Positions 12,374 to 24,286 of a stretch of 64,000 bases of DNA are shown piece after piece. Position 1 is the stretch's first letter, and each line of letters begins with the position of its first letter. The DNA comes from Davidsoniella eucalypti. Lineage: Eukaryota > Ascomycota > Sordariomycetes > Microascales > Ceratocystidaceae. The stretch is from contig RMBW01000072.1 in NCBI GenBank assembly GCA_004009845.1, positions 1-64,000 of the forward strand, given 5' to 3'. The notes beneath the pieces were generated by a model. That model saw only the letters and a list, made by a program, of their open reading frames with translations. It had not been told where the DNA came from and searched no databases. A program made the translations under genes and the position numbers.

Positions 12374-14185
12374 ATGAAGCTGCAATCTGTCGTTACCGCG
12401 GCTCTGATCGCTGCTGTCAGCGCCGATGATGCCCAGAAGCCTCTCGCTGGCGAGCAGAGCTCTACTGCCGCCGTTGAGCTGCCCACTTTCACTGTACGTT
12501 TTCAACTATAGTCTGCATCGATCTTGATGTAAATACAAAGCCGTCGTACTAACTAGCTTTACAGCCTACTGCTATCAAGGGCGAGTTCCTAGAACAATTT
12601 GTCGATGGCTGGGAGCAGCGCTGGAAGCCATCCAGCGCCAAGAAGGCTACTAAGGAGGGTGAGGAGGAGTGGGCTTACGTCGGCAAGTGGTCCGTCGAGG
12701 AGCCTCACGTTCTGAAGGGTATGGAGGGCTACAAGGGCCTGGTTCTCAAGGACGTTGCCGCTCACCATGCCATCTCCGCCAACTTCCCCAAGAAGATCGA
12801 TCCCAAGGGCAAGACCCTCGTTGTCCAGTACGAAGTCAAACTCCAAGGTAAGCTTATAAACAAAAAAAACATCTTCATATATCAGCTACTGACCTGTTGT
12901 TACAGATAACCTTGATTGCGGTGGTGCCTACATGAAGCTTCTGCGCGAGAACGCCGCCCTTCACGCCGAGGAGTTCTCCAACGCCACTCCCTACGTTATC
13001 ATGTTCGGTCCCGACAAGTGCGGCTACACCAACAAGGTCCACTTCATCTTCAACCACAAGAACCCCAAGACTAGCGAGTACGAGGAGAAGCACATGACTT
13101 CCCCCACTACTGCTAAGTTGGTCAAGACCACTGAGCTATACACTCTCATTGTCCACCCCAACAACACCGTTATCATCCAGCAGAACGGTGAGACTGTCAA
13201 GGAGGCCAACCTCCTTGAGGACTTTGCTCCTGCCGTCAACCCTCCCGCTGAGATCTTCGACCCCGAAGACTCGAAGCCCTCTGACTGGGTTGAGGAGGCT
13301 CGTATTCCCGACCCCGCCGCCAAGAAGCCCGAGGATTGGGATGAGGATGCTCCATTCGAGATTGTTGATGAGGAGGCTACCATGCCTGAGGACTGGCTCG
13401 AGAACGAGCCTTCCTCTATTCCCGACCCTGAGGCTCTGAAGCCCGAGGACTGGGATGATGAGGAGGATGGTGACTGGATCGGTCCCTCTGTTCCCAACCC
13501 CAAGTGTGCCGAAGCCTCTGGCTGTGGTCCTTGGAAGAAGCCCATGAAGCACAACCCCGACTACAAGGGCCCTTGGGTTGCTCCTATGGTCGACAACCCT
13601 GACTATAAGGGTCTGTGGGAGGCTCGTAAGGTTCCTAACCCCGACTTCTTCAATGACACTACTCCTTCCAACTTCGAGCCCATCGGTGGACTTGGTTTCG
13701 AGATCTGGACCATGCAGAATGATATCATGTTCAGCAACATCTACATTGGTCACTCTGTTGAGGATGCCCGCAAGTTGGCCGAGGAGACTTTCTTCCCCAA
13801 GCAGGCCGCCGAGAAGGCTCTGGAAGATGCCTCTAAGCCCGCCAAGCCCGACACTAAGGATGCTCCTAAGTCTCCCTTCGACCTCAGCTTTACCGAGGAT
13901 CCCGTTCTGTACATCACCGAGAAGCTGGATCTCTTCTTGACTATCTTCAAATCCGACCCCGTCGAGGCTATCAAGTTCGTTCCCGAGGTTCCCGCTGCCG
14001 CTGCTGCTCTTCTGGTTGTCTTCATTGGTATCCTGACCGCCCTCTTCGGTGGTAGCAAGCCCGCCCCCAAGAAGGTTGCTGCCAAGAAGGAGGAGAAGGA
14101 GGCTGATAAGGCCACCACCGGCGCCGCTACTGGTGCTGAGACCGCCAAGTCTGGCGCCACCAAGCGTACCGCCAAGGCTACGTAA
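12374..14185 (+). CDS. CNE1: Calnexin, ER lectin chaperone
   Basis: Exons 12374-12493, 12565-12847 and 12906-14185 (1683 nt) encode 560 residues, normal for fungal calnexin. An N-terminal signal peptide (MKLQSVVTAALIAAVSA) precedes the lectin domain, which has the family segments DNLDCGGAYMKLL and MFGPDKCGYTNKVHFIF. The proline-rich arm follows, with four tandem type-1 repeats of the IPDPxAxKPEDWDE kind and then type-2 repeats such as GPWVAPMVDNPDYKG. Next comes the segment GGLGFEIWTMQNDIMFSNIYIG. A single transmembrane helix near residue 515 (AAAAALLVVFIGILTALFGG) is followed by a Lys/Ala-rich cytosolic tail. It binds monoglucosylated N-glycoproteins in the ER for folding control. The highly GC-ending codon use suggests strong expression. 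Confidence 0.98.
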
Positions 14186-14674
14186 ATACACATTGTATGT
14201 GTTCCGTTCCAAGTGCCATCTTTTACTTGGGTTTCTTTTCTATTCTTTTGTTCTATTTTTTTTTCTATGTTTACTACTACACCTGAGTAAGGGGACGACG
14301 GGACGATATGGTGGTAGTGAAGATTGAGTGAGAGTCGTGGTTTCGGGTTAAAACTTTGAGATGATACACACGCTACGGGCATTTATCTGGAGTACTGTTT
14401 TGTTATATTTGTTATTGGAAAGTTTCCTTTCCTTTTTCTCTATTATTGCTATTTCTCTTCGGAGCTGTTATTTTAAGTTACTTTTTGTTTTCTATGTTAT
14501 CTCACAGCTAACATACTGTACTTATTTCTACGTGATGTGATGCTATATAAGAGAACTGACTATGTGTTTATTGACACTTGAACAGTCTGTGGCTTATTTT
14601 TATATTTTAGGTGGTATAAGGGTTAGGGTTGCTAGTATAATAACGGTTTCTCATGATCAGTTCATTCATTTGAT
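14186..14674. other. Convergent intergenic region
   Basis: A/T-rich spacer between the ends of calnexin (plus) and the S9 peptidase (minus), holding the 3' UTRs of both. No ORF of note. Confidence 0.6.
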
Positions 14675-17072
14675 CTACAGAGCTTGAGACTCCGGCGTGA
14701 CTCCAGCGTACTCGTTGATAAAACTAATGATTTCTTTGTGCCATACGAGAGAATTCTCAGGCTTTAGCACCCACTATGAAATGGACATAGAGATATGAAG
14801 TTAGCAAACATCAAACTATGACATAAATAACAAGTAGATAACGAAAAAGAGAAAAATAAATTAACAACTTACGTGGTTTTCGTCAGGGAAAATCAACAAT
14901 TTGCTTGGAATCTCGCGGGCTTGTAGGACATTGAACATGGCCAACCCCTCAGAAATCGGCAGTCTATAATCCAGCTCATTGTGAATCACGAGCATCGGTG
15001 TTTGCCAATTAGCATGAAACTGGGCGGGATCCCACAATTTGTAAGTTGATTCTGGGTCCCATGGCGCGCCTCCAAAGTCGTGGTAAGGGAAGAAGAGTTC
15101 TTCGGTAGCCCATTTCGTGTGTGTAGAAAATATGCCGTCGTGGCAGACGAGAGCGCGGAAGCGACGACCGAGCGGGTTTCCAGCGATCCAGTTGATCATG
15201 TAACCACCGTATGAGGCGCCGAGGGCAACGGCACGCTCCATATCAACATAGGGCATTTCGGAGGCAATGTGGTCTAGACAGAGCTCTAGATCACGGTAGG
15301 GTGAGCCGCCCCAGTTGTTTGCGATGGCGTCGGTGAAGGCCTGGCCATAACCTGTGCTGCCGGTGGGATTGCAGGCAACGACAACGTAGCCCTGCTGGGC
15401 AAAGACTGCGGGGTTCCAGCGAGTGCTCCACGAGTCGTTCCAGGCACCTTGGGGGCCGCCGTGGATCAGGAAGGCAAGGGGATACTTCTTGGTCTCATCA
15501 AAGTTGGATGGGCGTACGACGAGTGCATGAACTTCAACACCGGCGTCAGCGCCCGCGAACCAGATATCACCACACTGTTGCCGCGACAGACCGAACAGAG
15601 CACCGTTATTAGTCGACGAAAAGAGAGTTTCAACCTCAGGTAAACTGTGAGCGGAAGCGTGCGAAGCATTCACAACAACATATGCCATACTCTCAACAAG
15701 AGAGCTCGTGCTCAGCAGGACCTTGCTGGATTTTCCAAGTACGGAAGCGTATAGGACAGAGTTGTCAGCATAAACCACATGAGGCTTTTCCTCTATTGAC
15801 GGGTCCGCAGACACCTTGAATAGCAATACTTTGCCGCGAGACTCTGCCGAGAAAAGAATTTCCTTGTCGTCGGGCGTCCACAGCAAATCATCTGGGCCCA
15901 GGTCTAGACTTCCTTCACCGTCGTCTGTGGCGTAGAACTCGCGAGCTCCGGCACTCAAATCGTTGATATTGGGTACAATAAGTAGGCGCCGCTTATCGGA
16001 CTCATACTGTCTGCTACGCATGCGCGTGAAAGCGATTTTAGTACCGCAGCTAGAAAAGGTTGGGGTGGCGCTGTAGCCCTCCAAACCTGGCGTTTTGATG
16101 GGACAGAAATCAGTAGCGGCCAAGGCTGGAGGTTCCGTGTATGAAGACAGCGGCACAAAATATAGATCGGTCTTGGTATACAGCGCAGGATTCAAAGTGG
16201 GATCCTTAGCCACAAACGTAATTCCGGTTGCGCTCAAATCAAACTGATTTGATCCAGGACCTGACGGCACGGGGCATTCTAGTCCTGTTCCAGCCAGGGC
16301 ATTGATGAGGCCAGGCGCGGCAAGCGTATATTTGGGCAAGCTAGGTACATCGGCATCGATATCAGCGTCCATGGAAGAGGGCGCTGAACGCTGGAGCAGG
16401 CCATACCACACAGAGTTCTTGTTCGCAGTGTTGTAAGAGTCCCAATGGCGTACGAACAAGCTCGTGTAGACCTTGGCGGACGAGTGAGATGGCTTGTCGT
16501 TGGCCGGGTTGTATAGCTGGCCATCGGGCGTGGTCAGAGACGATACGGCAATGGCGATATTAGTAGGCGATAGGCGCTTGATGCGCAGATTCTCGAGGTT
16601 TCCATCAACACGGGTGATCTCGGCAATAGCTCTATATAAGACGTAAGATGTTAATAGTCTTATTTATGAGATTGTCAACTTATACGCAAAGGCTCTTACC
16701 CTGGCTTGCGAATGTCGGTCACGTTGATGCTTGTAACGCCATCGCCAATAGATCCAAGAAGAAGAACTTCAGTGTCACTCAGCCACACAGGCTCACGGTA
16801 TCCTGCAACGCTGCACAGCGACGAGTCCTTGTGAGAAGCAACATCGAAGACGCGAATCTCTGTAGTGCGGTGATGGGTGTGGAACGAGTACGTAGATATC
16901 TAGACAGAAGAAAAGGCGCAAGTTAGCCTGGCGTTTCCCTAGGGCGCATAGAGGAAGATATATAGCGTACAGGATACAAAAACTTGGTACCCGAGGGGTT
17001 CGGAGAGCCGGTCGATCGCCGCGGAGCCGAAATCAACGCTTCGGGCGTGAAGCTAGTGTAGCGAATAGTCAT
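14675..17072 (-). CDS. S9-family serine peptidase (dipeptidyl-peptidase 5 / acylaminoacyl-peptidase-like)
   Basis: Exons 17072-16971, 16899-16700, 16631-14873 and 14773-14675 sum to 2160 nt, 719 residues. The N-terminal half is a beta-propeller-like region, including WTPDDKEILFSAESRGK. The C-terminal half is an alpha/beta-hydrolase: oxyanion segment HGGPQGAW, nucleophile GASYGGY (Ser), Asp in HNELDYRLP, and His in FPDENHW split by the last intron. Length and motifs match fungal DPP5-type S9C peptidases, which release N-terminal dipeptides. Secreted homologues carry a signal peptide; here the start MTIRYTSFTPEALISAPRRS has none, so I infer an intracellular enzyme. A reading that ignores the last intron would lose the final 33 residues. 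Confidence 0.93.
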
Positions 17073-19030
17073 GGTGATAGAGGCGATGATAGTAGTGGCT
17101 TAAGGGTTGCTGTGCTGTCTTGAGCACCAAGAATAGCTCCTATGATGTCACACAGCGACACTAGTAAGCTCTAAAAGTACTCCTAGAAAGGTACGATTGT
17201 AGGCAGGTAAGATAGCACCGAGTTGGGAGCTGCTAATTGTGCTAAAATGGTGCTGATACTGATGCTTTGGTTGCAGTAAATACAGATAACGATGAGCTAG
17301 TTATCTAGGTTGAGGTTGTCAGAAAGGCTTGGCTTTGGAGAATGAAAAGACAGCCGTATGTGATGCCATTTCGGGGTTCTTTCCCTTGCTATGCTGTAAT
17401 GCAAAGCAATCAGGGACTATTGCGGGGAATAGCAACTATAGCTGCAACTACTAAGAGAGTAATATACACTGTGCATTGTGTATAAAAGCACGGACTGTTA
17501 CAGTACTTTGTGCTCGCGAAGACAGTGCGAGGCTTTCATAGCATGTCGTACTACTTCTTTGAGCTTGGCCTGGCCAAACGGGTTTCAGGCTTGACTTTTG
17601 GCTTTAAGCGGCAAACATCACGGCTGACCAGAGATAAGTATATTGGGCCACGTCGAGGGAATTTTAAGAATTGGCGGTTAGGGTTTTGAACCGCGGCTAA
17701 CGGTCGCAATGAATTGGGGGCCGATAGTACGGAATAAGGCACTGCTCATTTCTAGACAAATGTGAATCCTATGCAGGAGAGATGCCCTCTAGTTAGTTGT
17801 ACGTCCGCTCGTTTTTGCAGGCAAAAGTCTGCCTATCTGGCAGCATCCAGTTTTCGTGCTCTAGTTGCCGGAGGTAGAAGTTAAGTGTATGTATTTGTAG
17901 ATATACGCGGTATAATTTTTATACCCGATATGCAGTCTTGTACTTTCTTTTTCTACCCTAGCACTCAAGTATGCCTACTGTACTTCTCGGGACTTCGTCA
18001 TTAGCGTAATCAATTGGCAGCTGGATCTTCGTTTAAGCAACTTCGGATCGGAGGTTCTCAGGGGAAACCCCGAAAAAGAAGCCAGGCAGATAGAAATGGG
18101 ACGAGCTATTATTCCCTTCCTGTTGGTTGGGTTGCAAGCAGCAAGGGAAGACAAGAACACGGTCTTTTGGGCGCCGGTTTACTGTTTTATTAGACAGATC
18201 TAATGTAGACGCAAATGCGTATGTTGTGTGTCATTCGTGTTTATGGCGCCTGCCTGCCTACGATCTAGGGAGCTTTAATCGAGACTGGATATTGCACTAG
18301 ACGAAGTACCAGCTTAGGTTCTTTTATAAGTACATTTTAAGTACAGTAGGCCAGCAACGGCGTCGGGCACAAATATTTGCCGATTGTGGATGTAGTAGAG
18401 AACATCTGATATATCGAAGAACATTCAGGCTACTTACTTGTAAGCACGCATATCAGTGGCACAGCCATTGTTCTTGTCTATACTTTGAGTAGGCTTCAAC
18501 GAACACCAAAGATTTCGATCTGTGTTATGGACAGTCCGGAAAGGTCGGCGCCGACCTTCAATGTGGTTACTATGTATCCTTTTTTCTGTCACTCGATATT
18601 TCCTAATAAGAGAATAAATAATAAAGAATAGATATATAGACTGATTTAAGGAGGATCTAAACGAGCTGACGGCCCAGAAGCTGATATTACGGCACTGTAC
18701 GCTGGTACGCCCTATAATGTCCCGCTATCTTATTGCTTTTTATACTCTTTTTGTTTCCTTGGGCTCCGTTTTGGAGGGGGCCGGACAGGGCGTTCTAACA
18801 CACGAGACATCTGGTGAGGCTGGGCAGCAAAATAGCAGACCTAATTAGAGCTTGTATAACTGTTGGCCGGACCGTATAAAAGGCTGCTAGGCTGCCATAG
18901 AGCCGAAAAGAAGTCTTTCTCTTGTTTTCTTCTTCACCTAGTCCATTTTTGCTTGCTACAGATCTTTGTACTGCGTACATCTTGTCTTCTAACTATACTC
19001 TGATATTCCTGTATCTACATATTGCCCAAC
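17073..19030. other. Divergent intergenic region
   Basis: About 2 kb separates divergently transcribed genes (S9 peptidase and the AIF-like protein), so it holds both promoters. Short ORFs of about 60 codons on the minus strand show no recognisable content. Confidence 0.55.
18875..18882 (+). promoter_or_regulatory. TATA box of the AIF-like gene
   Basis: TATAAAAG lies 156 bp upstream of the ATG at 19031, followed by a C/T-rich stretch near 18915-18950. Confidence 0.5.
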
Positions 19031-20286
19031 ATGGTTAAGACCATTGTCGTCGTCGGTGCCTCATATGCCGGTCTGGCAGTTTCCCATAGACTACTCAAGT
19101 ACACACGCCAGCAGAGCCCCGACCTGAAGGTTGTTCTAGTCTCCAAGGTATGCCAACCGAGAAGCTACTACTTACAACTCTTGTCTATCTTCTTCTAACA
19201 GCTATGCCTTTGTCTTGTGTTAGAACAACCATTTCTACTGGAACATGGCCGCCATCCGTGCCGTTGTCCCCGGTGCTATCAAGGATGAGCAGATCTTCCA
19301 TCCCATCGAGCCCGGCTTTGCCGCCTACCCTAGCGAGAACTTCCAGTTCCTGCTCGGCACAGCCTCTAGCATCGACTCCAGCGCCAAGACAGCCAGCATC
19401 GAGACCTCCTCCGGCCCCACAACCATTTCCTATGACTACCTAGTGCTTGCCACCGGTGCTCGCGCCACCAACCCCAACGTACCGTGGAAGGCCGCCGGTA
19501 GCCACGAAGAGATCGTCAAGCAGCTACACACAGCCCAAGCCCGTGTCGCTGCCGCCAAGCACATCGTCGTAGCCGGTGCCGGACCCACCGGCGTCGAAAC
19601 CTCTGCTGAGCTACGCTATGCCCACAAGGACAAGACCGTCGTGCTACTAGCTGCCGGCGATGAACTGCTGAACGGTGATACCGTGGCCGGTGCTGCCGAG
19701 GGCGAAATCACTGCCTTGGGCGTACAGGTGCGCAGAAACTCACGTGTGGAGAGCACTTCAACGCTGCCAAATGGCCAGACAGAGGTTGTCCTGGTTGGTG
19801 GTGAGAAGATCGTCACAGACTACTATCTACCCACCATGGGCTTGGCGCCCAACACAGACTTCTTGCCTAAGAGCAGCCTGCGGGATAATGGCTACGCAAA
19901 TGTCGACGAGAATTACCAGGTCAAGGGCCTAAAGGATGTGTGGGCCTGTGGTGATATCGTGTCAAACCCACGCGCCGGCTTCATGTTTGCTGACAAGCAG
20001 GTAAGAGAGAGATTTATAAAGCCCTAAGACGACCAATAGTACATGCTAACCACCAAGATAATAGGCTGCTGGCGTTGCTAAGAACGTCGAGCTCTTCCTG
20101 CAGGGCAAGCCACAACTGGCTATCAAGGGCATGCCATTCGACGTCATGATCGGAGCTGCTGGCCGAGACCGTGGCTTCGCCCGTGCCGGCTGGGTCCGCC
20201 TTCCTTCTATCATGGCTTGGTTGGCTAAGAGCCGGTCACTAGGCCTGGACTCTGCGCCAAAGTATGTTAATGGTACTCAGTGGTAA
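19031..20286 (+). CDS. AIF/AMID-like FAD-dependent NAD(P)H oxidoreductase
   Basis: Exons 19031-19147, 19224-20000 and 20065-20286 (1116 nt) encode 371 residues. The N-terminal FAD dinucleotide-binding motif is VVVGASYAGLAVSHRLL. The central ATG motif is YLVLATGARA, the second (NAD(P)H) Rossmann motif is IVVAGAGPTGVETSAEL near residue 165, and the FAD-contact motif is VWACGDIV near residue 278. This order is that of the AIFM2/AMID branch of pyridine nucleotide-disulfide oxidoreductases, which pass electrons from NAD(P)H to quinones and can act in cell death. No mitochondrial presequence or membrane helix is seen, so location is open. A TATA box lies upstream. Confidence 0.92.
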
Positions 20287-20752
20287 TGTAACAAAGAGTT
20301 GATTGTAGATAGTCGATTGTGAGGAAGAGAACTAAAGTGTATCTTTGTATTGTTGTTGCTGTTTAGGGTTAGTATTGTATAGGGTTCTGATTCTTTTGGT
20401 TTACGCTACGGGTTTCTTCTGGGTTGCTTTTTACATTGTACAGGTGCGCATGATTCTAATGAAATATAAAACACGTAAGATCATCAGCCATTATAGAGTG
20501 AATGCTATAAGATATCGTCATGTTTGTGAGTATAGAAATGGTGTCATGTATGTGGATTCTAGACGCTTCAGTCAAAGGGACAACGAGTAAGGGGGACGCA
20601 TTAAGATAGTAGAGAAAAGGAGTAACGAAACAGAGAACTTATGATAAAGAAAAAAGGGAAATGAAAGGATGCGGGCCCGTCAAACCCGCCCCGGGGCTTG
20701 ATGTACATCCGGCACCAGCCGGTCCCTGCGTGAAAGCCGCCCTGTATTTTTC
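20287..20752. other. Convergent intergenic region
   Basis: 3' flanks of the AIF-like gene (plus) and END3 (minus). No gene visible. Confidence 0.6.
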
Positions 20753-22080
20753 TTACGCACTTGCTTTCTCGTCCTCCAAGTCTCGCCTCAACTGGGTTAG
20801 CTCCGACTGTCTTGATGCCAAGTGTGTCTGTAGGCCCTCGACCTGCTCTCTGATCGTCGTTAGATCGTCTTGAACGCCCTTCAAGTTGTTACCGCCACCC
20901 GATGCCGCACCATCCTCTAGTTCACGCAGCTGTTTACGCTTGTAATCTAACAGTTGCTCAAGCTCACGCTTGACTAGAGCTGGCTTGGAATCACGCTTAC
21001 CGCCCTTGCGGTCCTCGGCATCGTGCTCCATGTGTTGCAGCTTCTCGTCGAGCTCGGCCAGCTGCTTCTTTAGCCGCACCTCCTCCCAGTCACCTGTTTT
21101 CTCAGTGCTAAAGTCGGTGCCTGCTGACTTGTATCCGGCACGGCCGAGACGAGTGAGATATTGGTCGCCGAACTTGGCTTTGCGGCCGGTCGCTGTTGAG
21201 TCGTCGGCCTTGGTGGCCCAGCGTGACGTGCGTTGGTTATCAACCTGGTAGTCGATCTTGTTTCGGTCAAAGGTGTGGCGGAGCGAAGCGGGGATATTAC
21301 GTGGGATGCGGTAACCTTCGTGGCGGTAGTTGAGCATGTGCAGGAACACTAGACAGGCGTCCTTGTTGATAGTCGGGGAGGCGGATGGGTTAACGAGGTT
21401 CCATGCCGACCGGATATCGGTGTCGGGCACATCAAGCGATTCGTAGAGGTCCTCCAGGGCATTGACTTGGGTTGTGTTAGCAGCGGCTTGGTAGTGAATG
21501 ATCATTGAACTACTCACATGACACTTCTCCCCGCATATCGCGATTCTCCTGGTAGATCTGCTGATACTTGCCCTTGTCGCCAGGGCTGATATACCACTCG
21601 AAGCCGTCCTTTAGGCCGAGATCGTCGGTATCATCCTCCACTTGCTCGAACTGGACCTGTCTTCCGGTAAGAGCGCGACCGGCCTGGATCAGATGCGCCT
21701 TGGATTCGGGCACGAGCCAGTCGGGTAGTGAAGCCGGGACATCCGAATATTCCTAGACCAAGACAAAAGCGCCAATGTTAGCCAACAAACTAGAACTAGA
21801 ACTAGTCTTGCAGAGTTGATTGGCGGGAGATATTAAAACGTACTCCGTTCAGAACATCGAAGATCAGGCGCATGGCGACGCAGAACTCCTCAAAGTCTAG
21901 GTTACCATCACCGTCGACATCGGCCAAATCCCACACTTTGGCCAACTGATCATCGTTCAACCCGCTGTTCTTCAGCACCGGGCCAGCCTGCTCGCCAGTG
22001 AGAAACTTGCCGCCGCCGGTCCGCGTGGAGAAGATATTCCAGTAAGTTTCAATCTCCTGGGCTTCGATCTTGGGTGCCAT
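20753..22080 (-). CDS. END3: End3, actin cytoskeleton-regulatory / endocytic protein
   Basis: Exons 22080-21844, 21752-21518 and 21465-20753 sum to 1185 nt, 394 residues, the usual End3 length. The first EH domain covers the start: YWNIFS, then an EF-hand loop DVDGDGNLDFEEFCVAMRL. A second EH-like domain follows, containing NYRHEGYRIPRNIPASLR and NKIDYQVD. The C-terminal 130 residues form a coiled coil (LKKQLAELDEKLQHMEHD and ELEQLLDYKRKQLRELED). The second intron is only 52 bp, with a CTAAC branch 10 nt before its AAG acceptor. In the Pan1-Sla1-End3 complex this protein couples cargo and clathrin coats to actin assembly at cortical patches. Confidence 0.96.
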
Positions 22081-23004
22081 GTTGGAGATTGGAGTACTAT
22101 GCTGTTGATATCGAGATATTTTAAAGGGAGATCCGGGCAGTCGGAAATCGATAGGCGTCGAGATGTGGCACCGACGCAGATTCGAAAATCCGCAGTCAGA
22201 AGAATGGAGCTTTGAGCTTTATATAGCTAAATGGTAGCTTGATTTCGCAGAAGGGTCGCTGTTGGTGTCGCAGAGCCTAAAGCGTAGGGCAATTGCGCAG
22301 TCGGAGGGATTTCCCGGCGTATTTGAGACGCCTGAAGTAGAGACAAATTAGTCGGTCGCTTAACGGTCGCAGTTCTGCAGATATTCTGGGGAAGAAAATG
22401 CGGTTGTCGTCACTGTTAATCAACGATAGATCGCAGGAGATGCTGGCTTGTTGAGTAACTAGGCAAGGTACTGGCCGCTTTGTGGCTGAGCGACACCCAG
22501 TGTGGCGTCGAATGTGGCACAAGCTCTAAGCATCGTAATTACTGACGTTCAGAGCATGGGAAAAGATTAAAATGTAGAAACAAGACTGTACTAATAACGG
22601 CTATCAGCTTATAACTGGTGAACTTTTGTATTAGAGAGAAAGAAAAATCTAAAGAAACTTCACCTGATTCATGAAGTTCCGTCCAAAGCTCACCATCTTC
22701 ATTTAACCCCAACACTTCTCCGTTGGAAGGGTATTAACACCGGCAATCGACAAGTTGATAGACTCCGAATAAGAATCTACCAGAAAGTACAGCTTTGGCT
22801 TTCGAGATATCATAGGATACTTTAGAACCTCAAGTCCGTGTTACACAGATGTTTGGCGTGATAAGATAAGTAGTTGCAAAGGCCTCGGTTCCTGGAATTT
22901 TTTGGCGGGGTACATTTAAGCTCCAACAACGTCATCTTACTTGCCGTCTTTTTTCTTTGCTTTTTCTTGTATTTTGTTTCCACTGCCATCGCAAAGAAAC
23001 CATC
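22081..23004. other. Divergent intergenic region
   Basis: Shared promoter region of END3 (minus) and the TAP42 gene (plus). No supportable gene. The last 100 bases are the pyrimidine-rich leader of TAP42. Confidence 0.55.
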
Positions 23005-24111
23005 ATGTCTGGATCTGCCGAGACCGACGGCCGCTCTATCAAGGCGCTATTTGCCGAGGCCGAGCAAAAGAAGACGTCCATTGCCGCCCAGCAATACAAC
23101 ACGCCCGAGTGGACGGCCGCCTATACTAGCGCCGTCGAGACCTTTACGCATTGCAAGCGCGCCATTGACGAGCTCGCTCTCTTCAGCGCCAACGAGAGCC
23201 TTGACGACCTCTCGACCTCCGACCTGCCCTTCCTTGCCCTATCGTACCACCTCGCCGACCTAACACTCAAGACGCCCTTCACTACGCCGGCAGCGCGTGT
23301 GGGCGTCGTCACTTCTGCGCGCGGCCAGTTCGAAGCCTTCCTACAGCAACTGCAGCACTACGATCTGCTGAATCTGCAACACTCGGAGCAGTTCTTGCGC
23401 TTCCAAGAGAGCCCGGATGCGTTTAAGCTGCTCGATGCGCGCGATCCGGGTGCCCGCCGTGACGCCAAGATGGCCGCTTTTGCCGCCGAGAAGCAACTTC
23501 GCCAGCGCCTGGCCGTGCTGCGCGCCCACCCAAAGTACCTCGAAGAAGGTGGCGACGAAGATATTGTACGCGAGACGTATCTCGTACAGTTGGAGGTGCA
23601 GGCTCACGATGCTATCGCGCAGATCGACATGGTCAACCAGGAAATCGAAGTGCTAGCTCAGGCTCCGCAGCATCCGGCTCCCGGCTCTTCGGCGCAACAG
23701 GATACACGTGACCGGCGCTCTGCCAACACCACAGCATCGGGCAAACCCATCGACATGGACTACTCGGACCGCGTCGATGCGCCACTGACGCGCGGCCCCG
23801 GCACGCCGCTACTATCTACTACTGGCAAGCCGCTGCAGCCGTTCACACTAACGAATAACCGCCAAGATCTGCGCAAGGGCGTCTTCCGTCCCGGCCATAA
23901 CCTACCGACCATGTCGATCGACGAGTATCTGGAGGAGGAACGGCGTAGAGGAAATATCATCGAAGGCGGTGGCGAGGCCAGCTTTGCGCGGCCAGAGCCT
24001 GATGAGGATAACATGGAAAAGGCAGATGCCGAGACGCTCAAAGCACGTATGTGGGATGATTACAAGGACGATAATGCGAAGGGCGCGGGAAATACCATCA
24101 ATAGAGGATAG
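23005..24111 (+). CDS. TAP42: TAP42-like PP2A-associated regulatory protein
   Basis: A single exon of 1107 nt, 368 residues. The open frame extends 16 codons further upstream; I chose the ATG at 23005 because the earlier part is hydrophobic leader-like sequence and the family starts with a soluble helix. The N-terminal two thirds are alpha-helical with KALFAEAEQKK and FEAFLQQLQHYDLL. The C-terminal family signature is present: KPLQPFTLTNNRQDLRKGVFRPGHNLPTMSIDEYLEEERRRGNIIEGGG (read in pieces at about 23831-23970), followed by an acidic tail. Tap42/alpha4 binds PP2A-type catalytic subunits and links them to TOR signalling in the cytosol. The gene is convergent with the bZIP-like gene, only 175 bp away. 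Confidence 0.95.
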   Translation: MSGSAETDGRSIKALFAEAEQKKTSIAAQQYNTPEWTAAYTSAVETFTHCKRAIDELALFSANESLDDLSTSDLPFLALSYHLADLTLKTPFTTPAARVGVVTSARGQFEAFLQQLQHYDLLNLQHSEQFLRFQESPDAFKLLDARDPGARRDAKMAAFAAEKQLRQRLAVLRAHPKYLEEGGDEDIVRETYLVQLEVQAHDAIAQIDMVNQEIEVLAQAPQHPAPGSSAQQDTRDRRSANTTASGKPIDMDYSDRVDAPLTRGPGTPLLSTTGKPLQPFTLTNNRQDLRKGVFRPGHNLPTMSIDEYLEEERRRGNIIEGGGEASFARPEPDEDNMEKADAETLKARMWDDYKDDNAKGAGNTINRG

Positions 24112-24286
24112 GCTATGGAACGGCATGAAGGCAAAAAAAAACGAAATTTCGGATTCACTGTATGTATAGGTAGGATTCACATGTTATTCATGATTGCATT
24201 TTTGTATGAACCACTTCTACGGACATGGACATGGACATTTATGAACAGGTATGTGTGATATCAGGTCTGACCTTAACACCGCCTTT

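Noticed and set aside
13024..14212. Long minus-strand ORFs inside calnexin
   Set aside because: Shadows of the strongly biased calnexin coding strand.
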